Below are positions 1 through 8,389 of a stretch of 64,000 nucleotides of DNA, one piece after another (position 1 is the stretch's first letter; each line of letters starts with the position of its first letter). A program made the position numbers and the translations under genes. Under the pieces are notes generated by a model. That model ran no database searches and had not been told where the DNA came from. It was given only the letters and a program-made list of their open reading frames with translations. Origin of the DNA: Chitinophaga filiformis (GTDB taxonomy: Bacteria; Bacteroidota; Bacteroidia; Chitinophagales; Chitinophagaceae); the NCBI RefSeq assembly GCF_023100805.1, contig NZ_CP095855.1:7357001-7421000 (forward strand), read 5' to 3'.

Positions 1-2914
1 TGTTATTGGCAGTTGGCGCCGTGTTCTGTGCCCTGTACAGCGGAGAACCATCCGCTTCATCCACACCCATATATTCCCTTACCCAGTAATCATACTGTGA
101 GTGGCCTACCATCAGTTTCTTCGTACCGCTGATGATCTCGTCTTTTGGCAGTTTGGTCACCTTGTTTTTGTACGTAGTGGCGTTCAGGTTCACATTCCAC
201 TTGAAGTCTTTATTGTTGATCACATCAACACCTACCTGGAATTCAAAACCTTTATTCCACATAGAGCCTACATTCGCGTTCTGTTCTTTCAGACCGCTGG
301 AAAGAGGCAATGGCACACGGAAAAGGAGATTGTCTGACTGACGGTGGAAGTATTCAATACTACCGCTTACACGCTCATGTAAAAAGCTGAAGTCAACGCC
401 GACATCGAAAGTTTTGTTCTGCTCCCATACCAGGTTGCTGGTAAGTGAGCTCTGTAGCATACCTGGTTCGTCAGCATTGGCATAAGGATCATACAAAGCC
501 TGCCATGCGTAATAGATACGGTCGCCGTTTGCATTCAACAATGCATCATTACCCACAACACCATAAGAAGAACGTACTTTCAGCAGGTCGATCCAGCTGA
601 TATCTTTCATGAAATCCTCACTATTAAGTTTCCACGCAGCTCCTACTGACCAGAACTGGCCCCAGCGCAGGTCTTTCGAGAAAAGGCTTGTAGCATCGCG
701 GCGAAGAGAGCCTGAAACAAAGTACTTCTCATTAAAGTTGTAATTGGCACGCCCGAAATAACCGTCCAAACGGTATTTATCAGTACGGGATGTCAGGCTG
801 TTGGTAGTCGTAAAATTACCCAGCTCAGAGTTGCCATTATCGAGGATGATCTGCTGTCTTGAACCATTGAAATAATTGTAGGTCATGTCATAGTTCTCAT
901 GACCTGCCAGTACTTCTACATGATGTAATCCAAACGCATGACTGTAATTGAGCAACTGGTTGAAGGTGAAGCCCGTTCTTACACGGTTGGTGCGGCTGGC
1001 GCGGCCGGCAGGAGCGCCATCGCCGATGCTGGTATTATCGAAAGTGGCAACCAGGTCGTTGGTAACATCTGCACTGATATTGGTAGTGAATTTAAAATCA
1101 CGCAGGAAAGAAACTTCACCAAATGTACGTGCAGACAGGGTGTTACGTTTGAAGCTGTTGTCGTTCAGTTCCGTCTCCATGATCACGTGACGGCCCGCAT
1201 TGGCGCCGGCAGGTCTTGCGAGCTGTCCGCCCTGTGAGCCATCACCGCGGTCATAGAGCTGGTTACCATACTGATCCAGAACAAATGCTCCGGTAGTGGC
1301 ATCATGTACATGAATGGGATAAATGGGTCCCATACCTCTTGTGAAGTTAAACGGGTTTATATAGGACGAGCTGTTATCCACAGTGTTACCCTGGTTTGAT
1401 TTCGCATAAGATCCGTTCACATTAATACCGGTCTTGAACCATTTCAGCGGATTGGTATTCACGTTTACACGGCCGGTGATCCTTTCGAAATCGGACTTCA
1501 TGGCAAACCCCTTTTCTTTCACATAACCCAGGGATATAAAATAATCATTCTTATCAGACCCACCGTTGAAGCTAATGCCATAATCGCCGCGGCTCCCGGT
1601 ACGCTGGATGGCTTTAGTCCAGTCCAGATCATCTTCATACAACAGTTTGGCGTTAGGGTTGATGGTACCATCAGTACGTACAATGTCATTGTCAGCAACA
1701 TTAAATGGATTGTATCCAAGGCGGGATTTGATATTGGCGGTAGCAGTCTGGCTGGCCTGCTCCAATGTTACGGTAGAGGATATTAAGCTGTTCCTGTAAG
1801 ACTCCCACATCAGCGGATAATACTCGTAGGCATTTACGCGGTCGTATTCGGGAATAGCACGGGAACTGACACCCTGCATGGCTTTGAACTGAATGTGGTT
1901 CCCGTTGCGTTTACCTTTTTTGGTAGTGATGATCACTACGCCATTGGCAGCGCGGGCACCGTATAAGGCGGAAGAAGAAGCGTCTTTTAACAGGGACATG
2001 CTCTCGATGTCGTCTGTACTGATGCTGGAAATATTACCGGTGAAGGGCACACCATCCACTACATACAGCGGCTCACTGGATGCGTTGATAGAACCTATAC
2101 CACGGATGCGGATGGAAGGACCATCGCCCGGCTGACCACTACCGGAATTCACCTGTATACCCGGGGCGGCGCCTTCCAGCGCGTTGAACGCGTTTGTTAC
2201 AGGGCGTGTCTGCAATGATTTTGAATCGATCTGCGCCAGGGAGCCGGTAAAGGTCTTACGGTTGGCAGTACCATAAGCAATGACCACCACTTCGTTCAGG
2301 CCCTTGGTATCTACCTGCAATACCACATTCAGGGCTGAGCGGCCGTTTACGGCTATTTCCTGGTCAACATGACCAATATAACTGAATACGAGTGTAGCAG
2401 TAGATGGCGCCTCGATCTCGAATTCACCTTTCATATTGGTAACAGTGCCTTTGTTACCTTTTGCCACACGTACGCTTACGCCCACCAGGGGAGTGCCGGC
2501 AGCATCTGTTACACGGCCCCTGATATTGATATCTGCTATTACTTCACTTTTGGGAGCAATGCCTACCAGCCTGTCGGACATTACCCGAAAGGTAAGCCCG
2601 GTGCTGCTTAATGCCTTGTCTAATACCTGCTCTACAGTCTTATCTGTTACAGATACCGTCACCTTCGTATCAGCAGCAATAACGTCGTTGCTGTACACAA
2701 AACGGTAATCGCTTTGCTTTTCAATGATTTTAAGCAATTTAGCCAGTTTTACATCTTCCAGGTTAAGGGTGAACCTTTTCTGTGAGAATACACTGGCAGA
2801 CACCTGCATACAGGTCACGAGCGTCAGCAAAAAGGCCAGTTTCATCAATAGAATTGCTTTTAGGAACGACTTCGGTTTAGGTAAAAGAAACAGATTAAGT
2901 CTGGTTTTTTCCAT
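1..2914 (-). CDS. SusC/RagA-family TonB-linked outer membrane receptor, 3' end outside the window
   Basis: This minus-strand reading frame begins at an ATG at 2914 and runs off the left edge, so about 970 residues of the N-terminal and central part are visible. After a signal peptide (hydrophobic LAFLLTLVTC, around residues 28-45) comes a secretin/TonB short N-terminal (STN) domain, then a carboxypeptidase-regulatory-like fold (INIRGRVTDAAGTPLVGVSV), then the plug domain with RIRGIGSINASSEPLYVVDG and the start of the beta barrel. Such receptors import glycans or other large ligands with a SusD partner, which may lie outside the window. The STN domain marks a signal-transducing receptor that talks to a FecR-type anti-sigma factor, and fecR and an ECF sigma gene lie directly upstream. 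The ligand cannot be predicted. The family is clear. Confidence 0.95.
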   Translation of the reverse strand, partial: MEKTRLNLFLLPKPKSFLKAILLMKLAFLLTLVTCMQVSASVFSQKRFTLNLEDVKLAKLLKIIEKQSDYRFVYSNDVIAADTKVTVSVTDKTVEQVLDKALSSTGLTFRVMSDRLVGIAPKSEVIADINIRGRVTDAAGTPLVGVSVRVAKGNKGTVTNMKGEFEIEAPSTATLVFSYIGHVDQEIAVNGRSALNVVLQVDTKGLNEVVVIAYGTANRKTFTGSLAQIDSKSLQTRPVTNAFNALEGAAPGIQVNSGSGQPGDGPSIRIRGIGSINASSEPLYVVDGVPFTGNISSISTDDIESMSLLKDASSSALYGARAANGVVIITTKKGKRNGNHIQFKAMQGVSSRAIPEYDRVNAYEYYPLMWESYRNSLISSTVTLEQASQTATANIKSRLGYNPFNVADNDIVRTDGTINPNAKLLYEDDLDWTKAIQRTGSRGDYGISFNGGSDKNDYFISLGYVKEKGFAMKSDFERITGRVNVNTNPLKWFKTGINVNGSYAKSNQGNTVDNSSSYINPFNFTRGMGPIYPIHVHDATTGAFVLDQYGNQLYDRGDGSQGGQLARPAGANAGRHVIMETELNDNSFKRNTLSARTFGEVSFLRDFKFTTNISADVTNDLVATFDNTSIGDGAPAGRASRTNRVRTGFTFNQLLNYSHAFGLHHVEVLAGHENYDMTYNYFNGSRQQIILDNGNSELGNFTTTNSLTSRTDKYRLDGYFGRANYNFNEKYFVSGSLRRDATSLFSKDLRWGQFWSVGAAWKLNSEDFMKDISWIDLLKVRSSYGVVGNDALLNANGDRIYYAWQALYDPYANADEPGMLQSSLTSNLVWEQNKTFDVGVDFSFLHERVSGSIEYFHRQSDNLLFRVPLPLSSGLKEQNANVGSMWNKGFEFQVGVDVINNKDFKWNVNLNATTYKNKVTKLPKDEIISGTKKLMVGHSQYDYWVREYMGVDEADGSPLYRAQNTAPTANN

Positions 2915-3046
2915 ACTTTTAGATTGTTTAAGGTCAATAAAATGCCAGACAGGTCTCATCGCCAAATGAAACTCCCTGTCTTGCGCTGATCTTGGTTGAG
3001 GGGGAATGTTGCCGCATTTCCCCTTACTTTTTGTTAGCTGTTAAAA

Positions 3047-3088
3047 TTCAAATAGTTCAATAGTTAAAGTTCAAATAGTTCAATAGTT
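3047..3088. repeat. Short tandem repeat between fecR and susC
   Basis: Two copies of TTCAAATAGTTCAATAGTT lie at 3047-3065 and 3070-3088, a 23-base period, in the 200-base gap upstream of the receptor gene. Each copy itself contains the doubled motif TAGTTCAA. The position is right for a regulatory site of the receptor gene, but it could also be replication slippage. No binding protein can be named. Confidence 0.6.
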
Positions 3089-3114
3089 TACTTCATAAGT
3101 TGAGTATGGACTGT

Positions 3115-4215
3115 TTATCGTTTTATGATGATCTTCTTTTTATCAATGCGGTAGTGAAATGGAGATGTGAACCGGAGCGCTTCTAAAGTCTGTTCAACGG
3201 TTTCGTTAATAAAAGTCCCTGTAAAGCGGTGATCTTCCACTTGTTTGTCTTCAAAAATGATCTGTACATCGTACCATCTTTCCATCTTGAGAGCGATATC
3301 TGCAAAACGCTCATTGTTAAACACAAGACAATTCTCCTTCCAGGCTGTTTCTGCTACCAGGCTGTCAAGCGGGTTTACCTTCACTTCTTCCAGCCGGTAT
3401 GATTCCTTGTCCGGGCTTGCGGGAGCGGGCGCTGACACGACCTGTGGGTGCTGTTCTTCGTTAAATAAAACAATCTTCTGATTGGGCGATAAAATGACCT
3501 TCTTTGGTACCTTCCCTTTTATTGTTACTTCTACTTTCCCCTGTATTAATGACGTTTCTACTGTTTTGTCCTCTTCATAAGCCCTGACGTTAAAAGTCGT
3601 TCCCAATACCGTAATGTCCATCTTTTTCGTATGGATAATAAAAGGCCTTTGCTCATCTTTGGATACATCAAAGAATGCTTCTCCTTCCAGCACTACCTGT
3701 CTGCTGTCTCCATGTCCGTAATCATAGGTCAGCTTACTGCTTACATTAAGGAAAACAACGGACCCGTCGGGCAATGTTACCGTCGTACGGGACCCATGGC
3801 GGGTAGATATTTCGCTTACCAGTTCTTTGTTGTCAGACACTTTATGGTCGCGCAGGCGCCATAATCCGGCCATTAACAGCGCTACCAGCGGCACGGTGAC
3901 CGCCAGCACCCGGATGCTGTTCCTTCTCAGCCATGAGCTGCTTTCCGGCTTTTCCGGAAGGGCGGCCAGACCTGCTGCACTTACCCGGAAATCTTCCGGG
4001 TACAGTTCCTGCATCCGCTGCATATGCCTTTCCAGCGCGGCTTCCGTTTCTCCCGTGATGTCAGGTGTACTCAGCTCCAGCTCTTTGATCAGGGATGCCT
4101 GATAGCTCAGTGCCGCATCCTCTTTCAACAATATCTCCAGCTCCCTTAGTTCATCTAATGTAGCCTCACCCGATATTTTTCTTCCCAGCAATATCCAGGT
4201 TCTGTCTTGACTCAT
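3115..4215 (-). CDS. FecR-family anti-sigma factor
   Basis: The protein has 366 residues, the usual length for Bacteroidota FecR proteins. It has a cytoplasmic N-terminal region (about 1-90) that would bind the sigma factor, one membrane segment around residues 98-118 (VLAVTVPLVALLMAGLW), and a periplasmic FecR domain (about 130-235) containing TRHGSRTTVTLPDGSVVFLN and GEAFFDVSKDEQRPF. The C-terminal DUF4974 region (about 290-366) includes FTGTFINETVEQTLEALRF and the final IDKKKIIIKR. It would hold the upstream-encoded ECF sigma factor inactive until the SusC-type receptor signals ligand binding. The gene lies between the sigma gene and the receptor gene on the same strand, the standard order. 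Confidence 0.95.
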   Translation of the reverse strand: MSQDRTWILLGRKISGEATLDELRELEILLKEDAALSYQASLIKELELSTPDITGETEAALERHMQRMQELYPEDFRVSAAGLAALPEKPESSSWLRRNSIRVLAVTVPLVALLMAGLWRLRDHKVSDNKELVSEISTRHGSRTTVTLPDGSVVFLNVSSKLTYDYGHGDSRQVVLEGEAFFDVSKDEQRPFIIHTKKMDITVLGTTFNVRAYEEDKTVETSLIQGKVEVTIKGKVPKKVILSPNQKIVLFNEEQHPQVVSAPAPASPDKESYRLEEVKVNPLDSLVAETAWKENCLVFNNERFADIALKMERWYDVQIIFEDKQVEDHRFTGTFINETVEQTLEALRFTSPFHYRIDKKKIIIKR

Positions 4216-4304
4216 AAACTTTTTATGGGCTTTACACTTAATAAGACAAAGGAATTAAAGACATCTACTAAGTCTTCGGAAAAAAATTTTAAAAAAAGAA
4301 GGCA

Positions 4305-4865
4305 CTAACGTTTGGGCAGATATAAACGGAGGGATTCACTGATCTTTTTACAGGCAATGGCCATTTGTACGTCGATGGTATTGACGGATATTTCCAGGAT
4401 GCTGGCCACTTCCTTATACTTCAATCCATCTTCACGGATCAGTTTATAGATGATCTTACAACGGGGAGGCAGCTTATTGACTGCTTCTGCCATTTTCCGG
4501 GCCATTTCTCCGGATATCATCAGTTGTTCGGGGGTATTGTCAGCCACAGTCAGTTCTACAGACAATTCGTCTATGCTGAAATGCTGTAACTGTTGTTTAT
4601 TCAGGTAGTTAAGGGCGGTATTACGGGTAGATACATAGAGATACACTTTCAGGTTACCGACCTGTAAAAGCCGTTCCCTGTTCTTCCAGATGTTTACGAA
4701 TACGTCTGAAGCTATTTCCTCTGCCTGTTCATTGGATCTTACGATGGAAGCAGCAAACTGGCACAATGACTTGTAAAAAAGCCTGAATAACTGCCTGTAT
4801 GCTTTTTCGTCCCCTGTTGCAATCCTTCCGGCGAGCATCTGTAGAGTGGCGTGATCTGGCTGCAC
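4305..4865 (-). CDS. ECF-type RNA polymerase sigma factor (Bacteroidota expansion family)
   Basis: This 186-residue protein has the two-domain ECF layout. Region 2 spans about residues 20-90 (YRQLFRLFYKSLCQFAASIV, EEIASDVFVNIWKNRERL) and region 4 about 125-180 (LPPRCKIIYKLIREDGLKYKEVASIL, then a helix-turn-helix ISVNTIDVQMAIACKKI). The leftmost start is a GTG at 4865; an internal ATG nine codons later is possible but would trim little. It is 89 bases upstream of fecR on the same strand, so the pair probably forms a sigma/anti-sigma unit controlling the neighbouring susC gene. The target set beyond that gene is unknown. Confidence 0.95.
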   Translation of the reverse strand: MQPDHATLQMLAGRIATGDEKAYRQLFRLFYKSLCQFAASIVRSNEQAEEIASDVFVNIWKNRERLLQVGNLKVYLYVSTRNTALNYLNKQQLQHFSIDELSVELTVADNTPEQLMISGEMARKMAEAVNKLPPRCKIIYKLIREDGLKYKEVASILEISVNTIDVQMAIACKKISESLRLYLPKR

Positions 4866-4957
4866 TACGAACTTGATTGATTTTAGCTGATATGCTCTCT
4901 GCTACCTTGATTAATACTAGCGGTTCTCTGCTGGTGGCAGATAAAGTTAAAATAAAA

Positions 4958-4995
4958 AATGCTTAATACTGAACACATGTTCAATATTAAGCATT
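4958..4995 (-). terminator. Intrinsic terminator after the Trp-rich repeat protein gene
   Basis: A near-perfect inverted repeat: AATGCTTAATA at 4958-4968 pairs with TATTAAGCATT at 4985-4995, and an inner TGAACA/TGTTCA pair closes on a two-base loop. On the minus strand the stem is followed directly by TTTTTTATTTT. It lies 33 bases past the stop of the 5029-5448 gene and separates it from the sigma gene. Confidence 0.8.
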
Positions 4996-5028
4996 CGAAA
5001 TAATTTGAAAGGATCTGATACTGCCAGG

Positions 5029-5448
5029 TTATAACATATCGCCACCCGTTACCCACAAGGTCCAGTCTTTGTCGAATTTATACCATTCGCCTTTAGGGCC
5101 TTCCCATTTCCATTCCGGCACTTCAGACCAGCTGGCGCCGTTGTCGGCGCTCCACATCAGTTTAGCGTCGCTTATTTTCAGCCAGTGGCCATCTTTATCG
5201 GCCCACATACCGTCGTCCACGGCAGTCCATTTTTTACCGTTGGTGCTCCACCAGAGTTTTGCTTCCTTATCTAACTTATACCAGTAGTTTTTCCTGCCTT
5301 TTACGCCATTCCAGATACCGCCTTTTGCTTTGGACCATTCTTCTGCAGCATATTTATGATATACGGGATGGGGACTTGCCGCATTTACATTTCCATTAAC
5401 GGCAAGGAAAATACAGATGCCAAGCATCGGCAGCAATGACTTTTTCAT
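5029..5448 (-). CDS. Secreted tryptophan-rich repeat protein of unknown function
   Basis: I do not recognise a named family for this 139-residue protein. It opens with a clear signal peptide (MKKSLLPMLGICIFLAVNGNV, cleavage likely after NAA). The mature part holds about three copies of a 33-36-residue unit. The shared pattern is W, a spacer, KG, W(Y/L)K, a hydrophobic residue, D or S, then L-x-WS-x-(D/N)G-x-x-W. The second unit contains SADNGASW, close to the Asp-box/BNR motif of sialidase-type propellers (S-x-D-x-G-x-T-W). The third unit is cut short at the C-terminus. Fourteen tryptophans in a small exported protein suggest binding of carbohydrate or cell wall; that is inference. It stands alone between two transcription stops. 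Confidence 0.75.
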   Translation of the reverse strand: MKKSLLPMLGICIFLAVNGNVNAASPHPVYHKYAAEEWSKAKGGIWNGVKGRKNYWYKLDKEAKLWWSTNGKKWTAVDDGMWADKDGHWLKISDAKLMWSADNGASWSEVPEWKWEGPKGEWYKFDKDWTLWVTGGDML

Positions 5449-5777
5449 AACATGTAAATTTTAAAAATTGATTGACCGGTACGTAACAACAGGGCTGTTT
5501 GTAGCGCTCCGGCGGAAAATTTTGAGGTTTTTCTGCGGTTATGCCCTTATAACCGCTTCATTTAAAGCAAGGTTTCGATGTTCACCTGCAACTATAACAC
5601 GTTTCACATACTGATGGTTTTATCTCATTTATGTATAGTATGTTAAGGGTATTCTGTACATTTATCGAATTCTTATGAATATAACTTAAACAAAACCCCA
5701 AACTTCTATGTGGATAGAGAGATTTTTTTTAATTTTCCGTCTCGTTTTTAAACCGCATCTAATCCAAAACATAGATC
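5449..5777. other. Intergenic leader region with a hairpin
   Basis: This 329-base gap separates the divergent Trp-rich protein gene and the NagB fusion gene. Its clearest structure is the perfect hairpin GCGGTTAT (5535-5542), loop GCCCTT, ATAACCGC (5549-5556). No T-run follows it, so it is more likely an operator or a leader structure than a terminator. The rest is AT-rich with no ORF worth calling. The long untranslated stretch before the 5778 start could hold regulation of amino-sugar use, but no known riboswitch pattern was recognised. Confidence 0.4.
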
Positions 5778-7703
5778 ATGACGCTTAATCATCAGGAAAT
5801 TGAACTGATCGACAGTTTCGAACAAATAGCCGTGGATATACATCCTACGGCTAAGGACGGTTCCAAAGCAGTTGCGCAGGAAATAGCAGCACTGATTAAA
5901 CAAAGGCAGGGCACTAATAAACCAGTGGTACTGGGCCTTGCAACCGGTTCAACTCCCAAATACCTGTATGCAGAACTGGTAAGACTGCATAAAGAAGAAG
6001 GGCTTAGCTTTAAAAATGTGATCACATTCAACCTGGATGAATATTATCCGATTGAAGCAGATGCACTTCAGAGCTATAACAGGTTCATGAAAGAGCAGCT
6101 TTTCAATCACATTGATATTCCTGCAGAGAATTGTCATGTTCCGGACGGCACTTTACCTAAGGAAAAAGTGAAAGAATATGCCGCCGAATATGAGCGCCGC
6201 ATAGAAGCAGCCGGTGGTATCGATCTCCAGATCCTGGGCATCGGTACGAACGGACATATCGGTTTCAACGAGCCCGGTTCAACCCTTACCTCCCATACGC
6301 GCCTCGTTACCCTGGATAACGCTACCAGACAGGCTAACGCATTCGAGTTCGCCAATATGAGCCAGGTACCTCGTCTGGCCATTACCATGGGTCTGAGCAC
6401 TATCTTCAAAGCAAAACGCATTATACTGCTGGCCTGGGGCACGCACAAAGCCAAGATCGTACGCAGGGCTGTAGAAGGCCATAGCTCCGATCAGGTACCT
6501 GCATCCTTACTGCAACAGCATCCTGACTGTAAATTTGTGATCGACGAACAGGCCGCTGAAGAGCTGACCCGTTTCAAAGAGCCATGGCTGACCGGCGATT
6601 GCGAATGGACACCAAAACTCCGCCGCAAAGCTGTAACCAACCTGGCAGTAAAACTGAACAAGCCGATCCTGATGCTCACAGACAGGGACTACAACGAAAA
6701 CGGTCTGAATGACCTGATCGTACAGTATGGTTCTGCCTATGAACTGAACATCGAAGAGTTCAACGGTATCCGCGACACCATCACCGGCTGGCCGGGCGGT
6801 AAACCAGGCGCACAGCTGCCAAGCCACCCTGAACGTTCAGAGCCTCAGCATAAACGTGTACTGATCTTCTCCCCTCACCCTGATGATGATATCATCTCCA
6901 TGGGAGGTACCTTCATCCGCCTGCACGAACAGGGACACGATGTACACGTAGCTTACCAGACTTCAGGCAACATCGCTGTAACAGATGAATTCGTATTGCG
7001 TTTCATCGACTTCGCCGTAGGTTTCGAAGGTATGTTTGACATAGACCGCAGCAAGAGCTCCCAGATCCTGGAAGATGCGAAAGCATTCCTCCGCGTGAAG
7101 AAGCCAAGCCAGAAAGATACCCCTGAGATCCGCGCTATCAAAGGCCTGATCCGTCGCGGTGAAGCAAAAGCTACCTGCCGTTACGTGGGTATTCCTGAAA
7201 GCAATATTCACTACCAGAACCTGCCTTTCTATGAAACAGGTACGATAGAGAAGAAGCCGATGGGTGAAGAAGATATCCAGATGACCGTTGACCTGCTCCG
7301 TCAGCTCAAACCACAGCAGATCTACTGCGCAGGCGACCTCGCTGACCCACATGGTACGCACAAGGTATGTCTGGACATCATCTTTGCAGCACTGGAAAGA
7401 CTGAAACACGAAGACTTCATGAAAGACTGCTGGGTGTGGCTGTATAAAGGTGCATGGCAGGAATGGAACATCCATGAGATCGAAATGGCTGTACCAATGA
7501 GCCCTGACCAGGTATTACAGAAACGCCTCGGTATCTTCATCCACCAGAGCCAGAAAGACGTGGTGCCTTTCCAGGGTACTGACCTCCGGGAGTTCTGGGA
7601 AAGAGCGGAAGACCGTAACGCCAACACCGCTAACCTGTACGACCAGTTAGGTTTGCAGAAATATGCGGCGATGGAGGCTTTCGTAAGATATCACTTCATG
7701 TAA
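5778..7703 (+). CDS. nagB: Glucosamine-6-phosphate deaminase fused to an LmbE-type deacetylase domain
   Basis: The 641-residue product joins two enzymes. Residues about 20-275 are a NagB domain: FNLDEY (Asp87), GIGTNGHIGFNEPGS with His160 and Glu165, as in the Bacillus-type enzymes that have Asn rather than Asp before Gly-His. It converts glucosamine-6-phosphate to fructose-6-phosphate and ammonia. Residues about 358-640 resemble the LmbE/GlcNAc-PI de-N-acetylase family, with the metal-site signature PHPDDD (366-371) and a second histidine pair HGTH (525-528). The joined form occurs widely in Bacteroidota and is roughly twice the size of the E. coli enzyme. The role of the second domain is not settled; deacetylation of an amino sugar feeding the first domain is a reasonable inference. 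A strong terminator follows. Confidence 0.93.
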   Translation: MTLNHQEIELIDSFEQIAVDIHPTAKDGSKAVAQEIAALIKQRQGTNKPVVLGLATGSTPKYLYAELVRLHKEEGLSFKNVITFNLDEYYPIEADALQSYNRFMKEQLFNHIDIPAENCHVPDGTLPKEKVKEYAAEYERRIEAAGGIDLQILGIGTNGHIGFNEPGSTLTSHTRLVTLDNATRQANAFEFANMSQVPRLAITMGLSTIFKAKRIILLAWGTHKAKIVRRAVEGHSSDQVPASLLQQHPDCKFVIDEQAAEELTRFKEPWLTGDCEWTPKLRRKAVTNLAVKLNKPILMLTDRDYNENGLNDLIVQYGSAYELNIEEFNGIRDTITGWPGGKPGAQLPSHPERSEPQHKRVLIFSPHPDDDIISMGGTFIRLHEQGHDVHVAYQTSGNIAVTDEFVLRFIDFAVGFEGMFDIDRSKSSQILEDAKAFLRVKKPSQKDTPEIRAIKGLIRRGEAKATCRYVGIPESNIHYQNLPFYETGTIEKKPMGEEDIQMTVDLLRQLKPQQIYCAGDLADPHGTHKVCLDIIFAALERLKHEDFMKDCWVWLYKGAWQEWNIHEIEMAVPMSPDQVLQKRLGIFIHQSQKDVVPFQGTDLREFWERAEDRNANTANLYDQLGLQKYAAMEAFVRYHFM

Positions 7704-7727
7704 CAGCCAGCTTTAAAAATACATTCG

Positions 7728-7759
7728 GCCCCCGTTCAACAATTGGACGGGGGCTTTTT
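7728..7759 (+). terminator. Intrinsic terminator after the nagB fusion gene
   Basis: GCCCCCGT at 7728-7735 pairs with ACGGGGGC at 7747-7754, with an 11-base loop and TTTTT directly after. It is 25 bases past the stop codon. Confidence 0.9.
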
Positions 7760-7839
7760 AATTGCCCGGTCGCAGCCAGCGGCTGCATGATATTCTCCCG
7801 GGGGTTTTCAGGCTGATTCTTTTTCAGTAGCTTTATTGC

Positions 7840-8274
7840 ATGACACTCGATACAGCCATATCTATTGCAATTGAAGCCCATGCCGGCCAGCTCGACAAAT
7901 ATGGAGCGCCTTATCTCAAACATGTAATGAGGGTAATGGAGCTGGGGAAAACAGAAGACGAAAAAGTGGTTGGCGTACTCCACGATGTAGTGGAAGATAC
8001 CTCCTGGACCTTTGAACAACTGGTCGATAAAGGACTGAAACCGCATCAGCTGGAGGCCCTGCGTTGTGTGACCAAACTGTCTGAAGACGAAGACTATGAC
8101 CATTTCATTGACCGTATCATTAACAACCGGCTTGCCTGCGCAGTGAAGATCAATGACCTGACAGACAATATGGATATCAGGCGTATTCCCGAAATATCAG
8201 AAAAGGATGTACCCCGCTTAAACAAATACATCAGGGCTTACAATAAAATTGCGACTGTCATTTCCGGTATGTAA
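7840..8274 (+). CDS. HD-domain phosphohydrolase, small (p)ppGpp-hydrolase-like (MESH1/SpoT-N type)
   Basis: The 144-residue protein is a lone HD domain. It shows HAGQLDKYGAPYLKHVMRV near the start and VVGVLHDVVEDTSWTFEQL with the HD pair around residue 48, followed by the downstream helical part with INDLTDNMDIRR. These match the hydrolase half of RelA/SpoT proteins and the small stand-alone MESH1-like hydrolases; no synthetase domain is present. It probably cleaves (p)ppGpp or a related nucleotide, though the exact substrate is inferred only. The gene follows the nagB terminator and appears to be its own unit. Confidence 0.8.
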   Translation: MTLDTAISIAIEAHAGQLDKYGAPYLKHVMRVMELGKTEDEKVVGVLHDVVEDTSWTFEQLVDKGLKPHQLEALRCVTKLSEDEDYDHFIDRIINNRLACAVKINDLTDNMDIRRIPEISEKDVPRLNKYIRAYNKIATVISGM

Positions 8275-8389
8275 ATATTCGCTACATTTAGGCAGATAAA
8301 ATTTCGACCACGATCGTCATGTACTGTTATGTTGCTAAACCTGTCATGTTAATCTGCATGTCATCCATTTATAAAAACTAGTAAACGTT

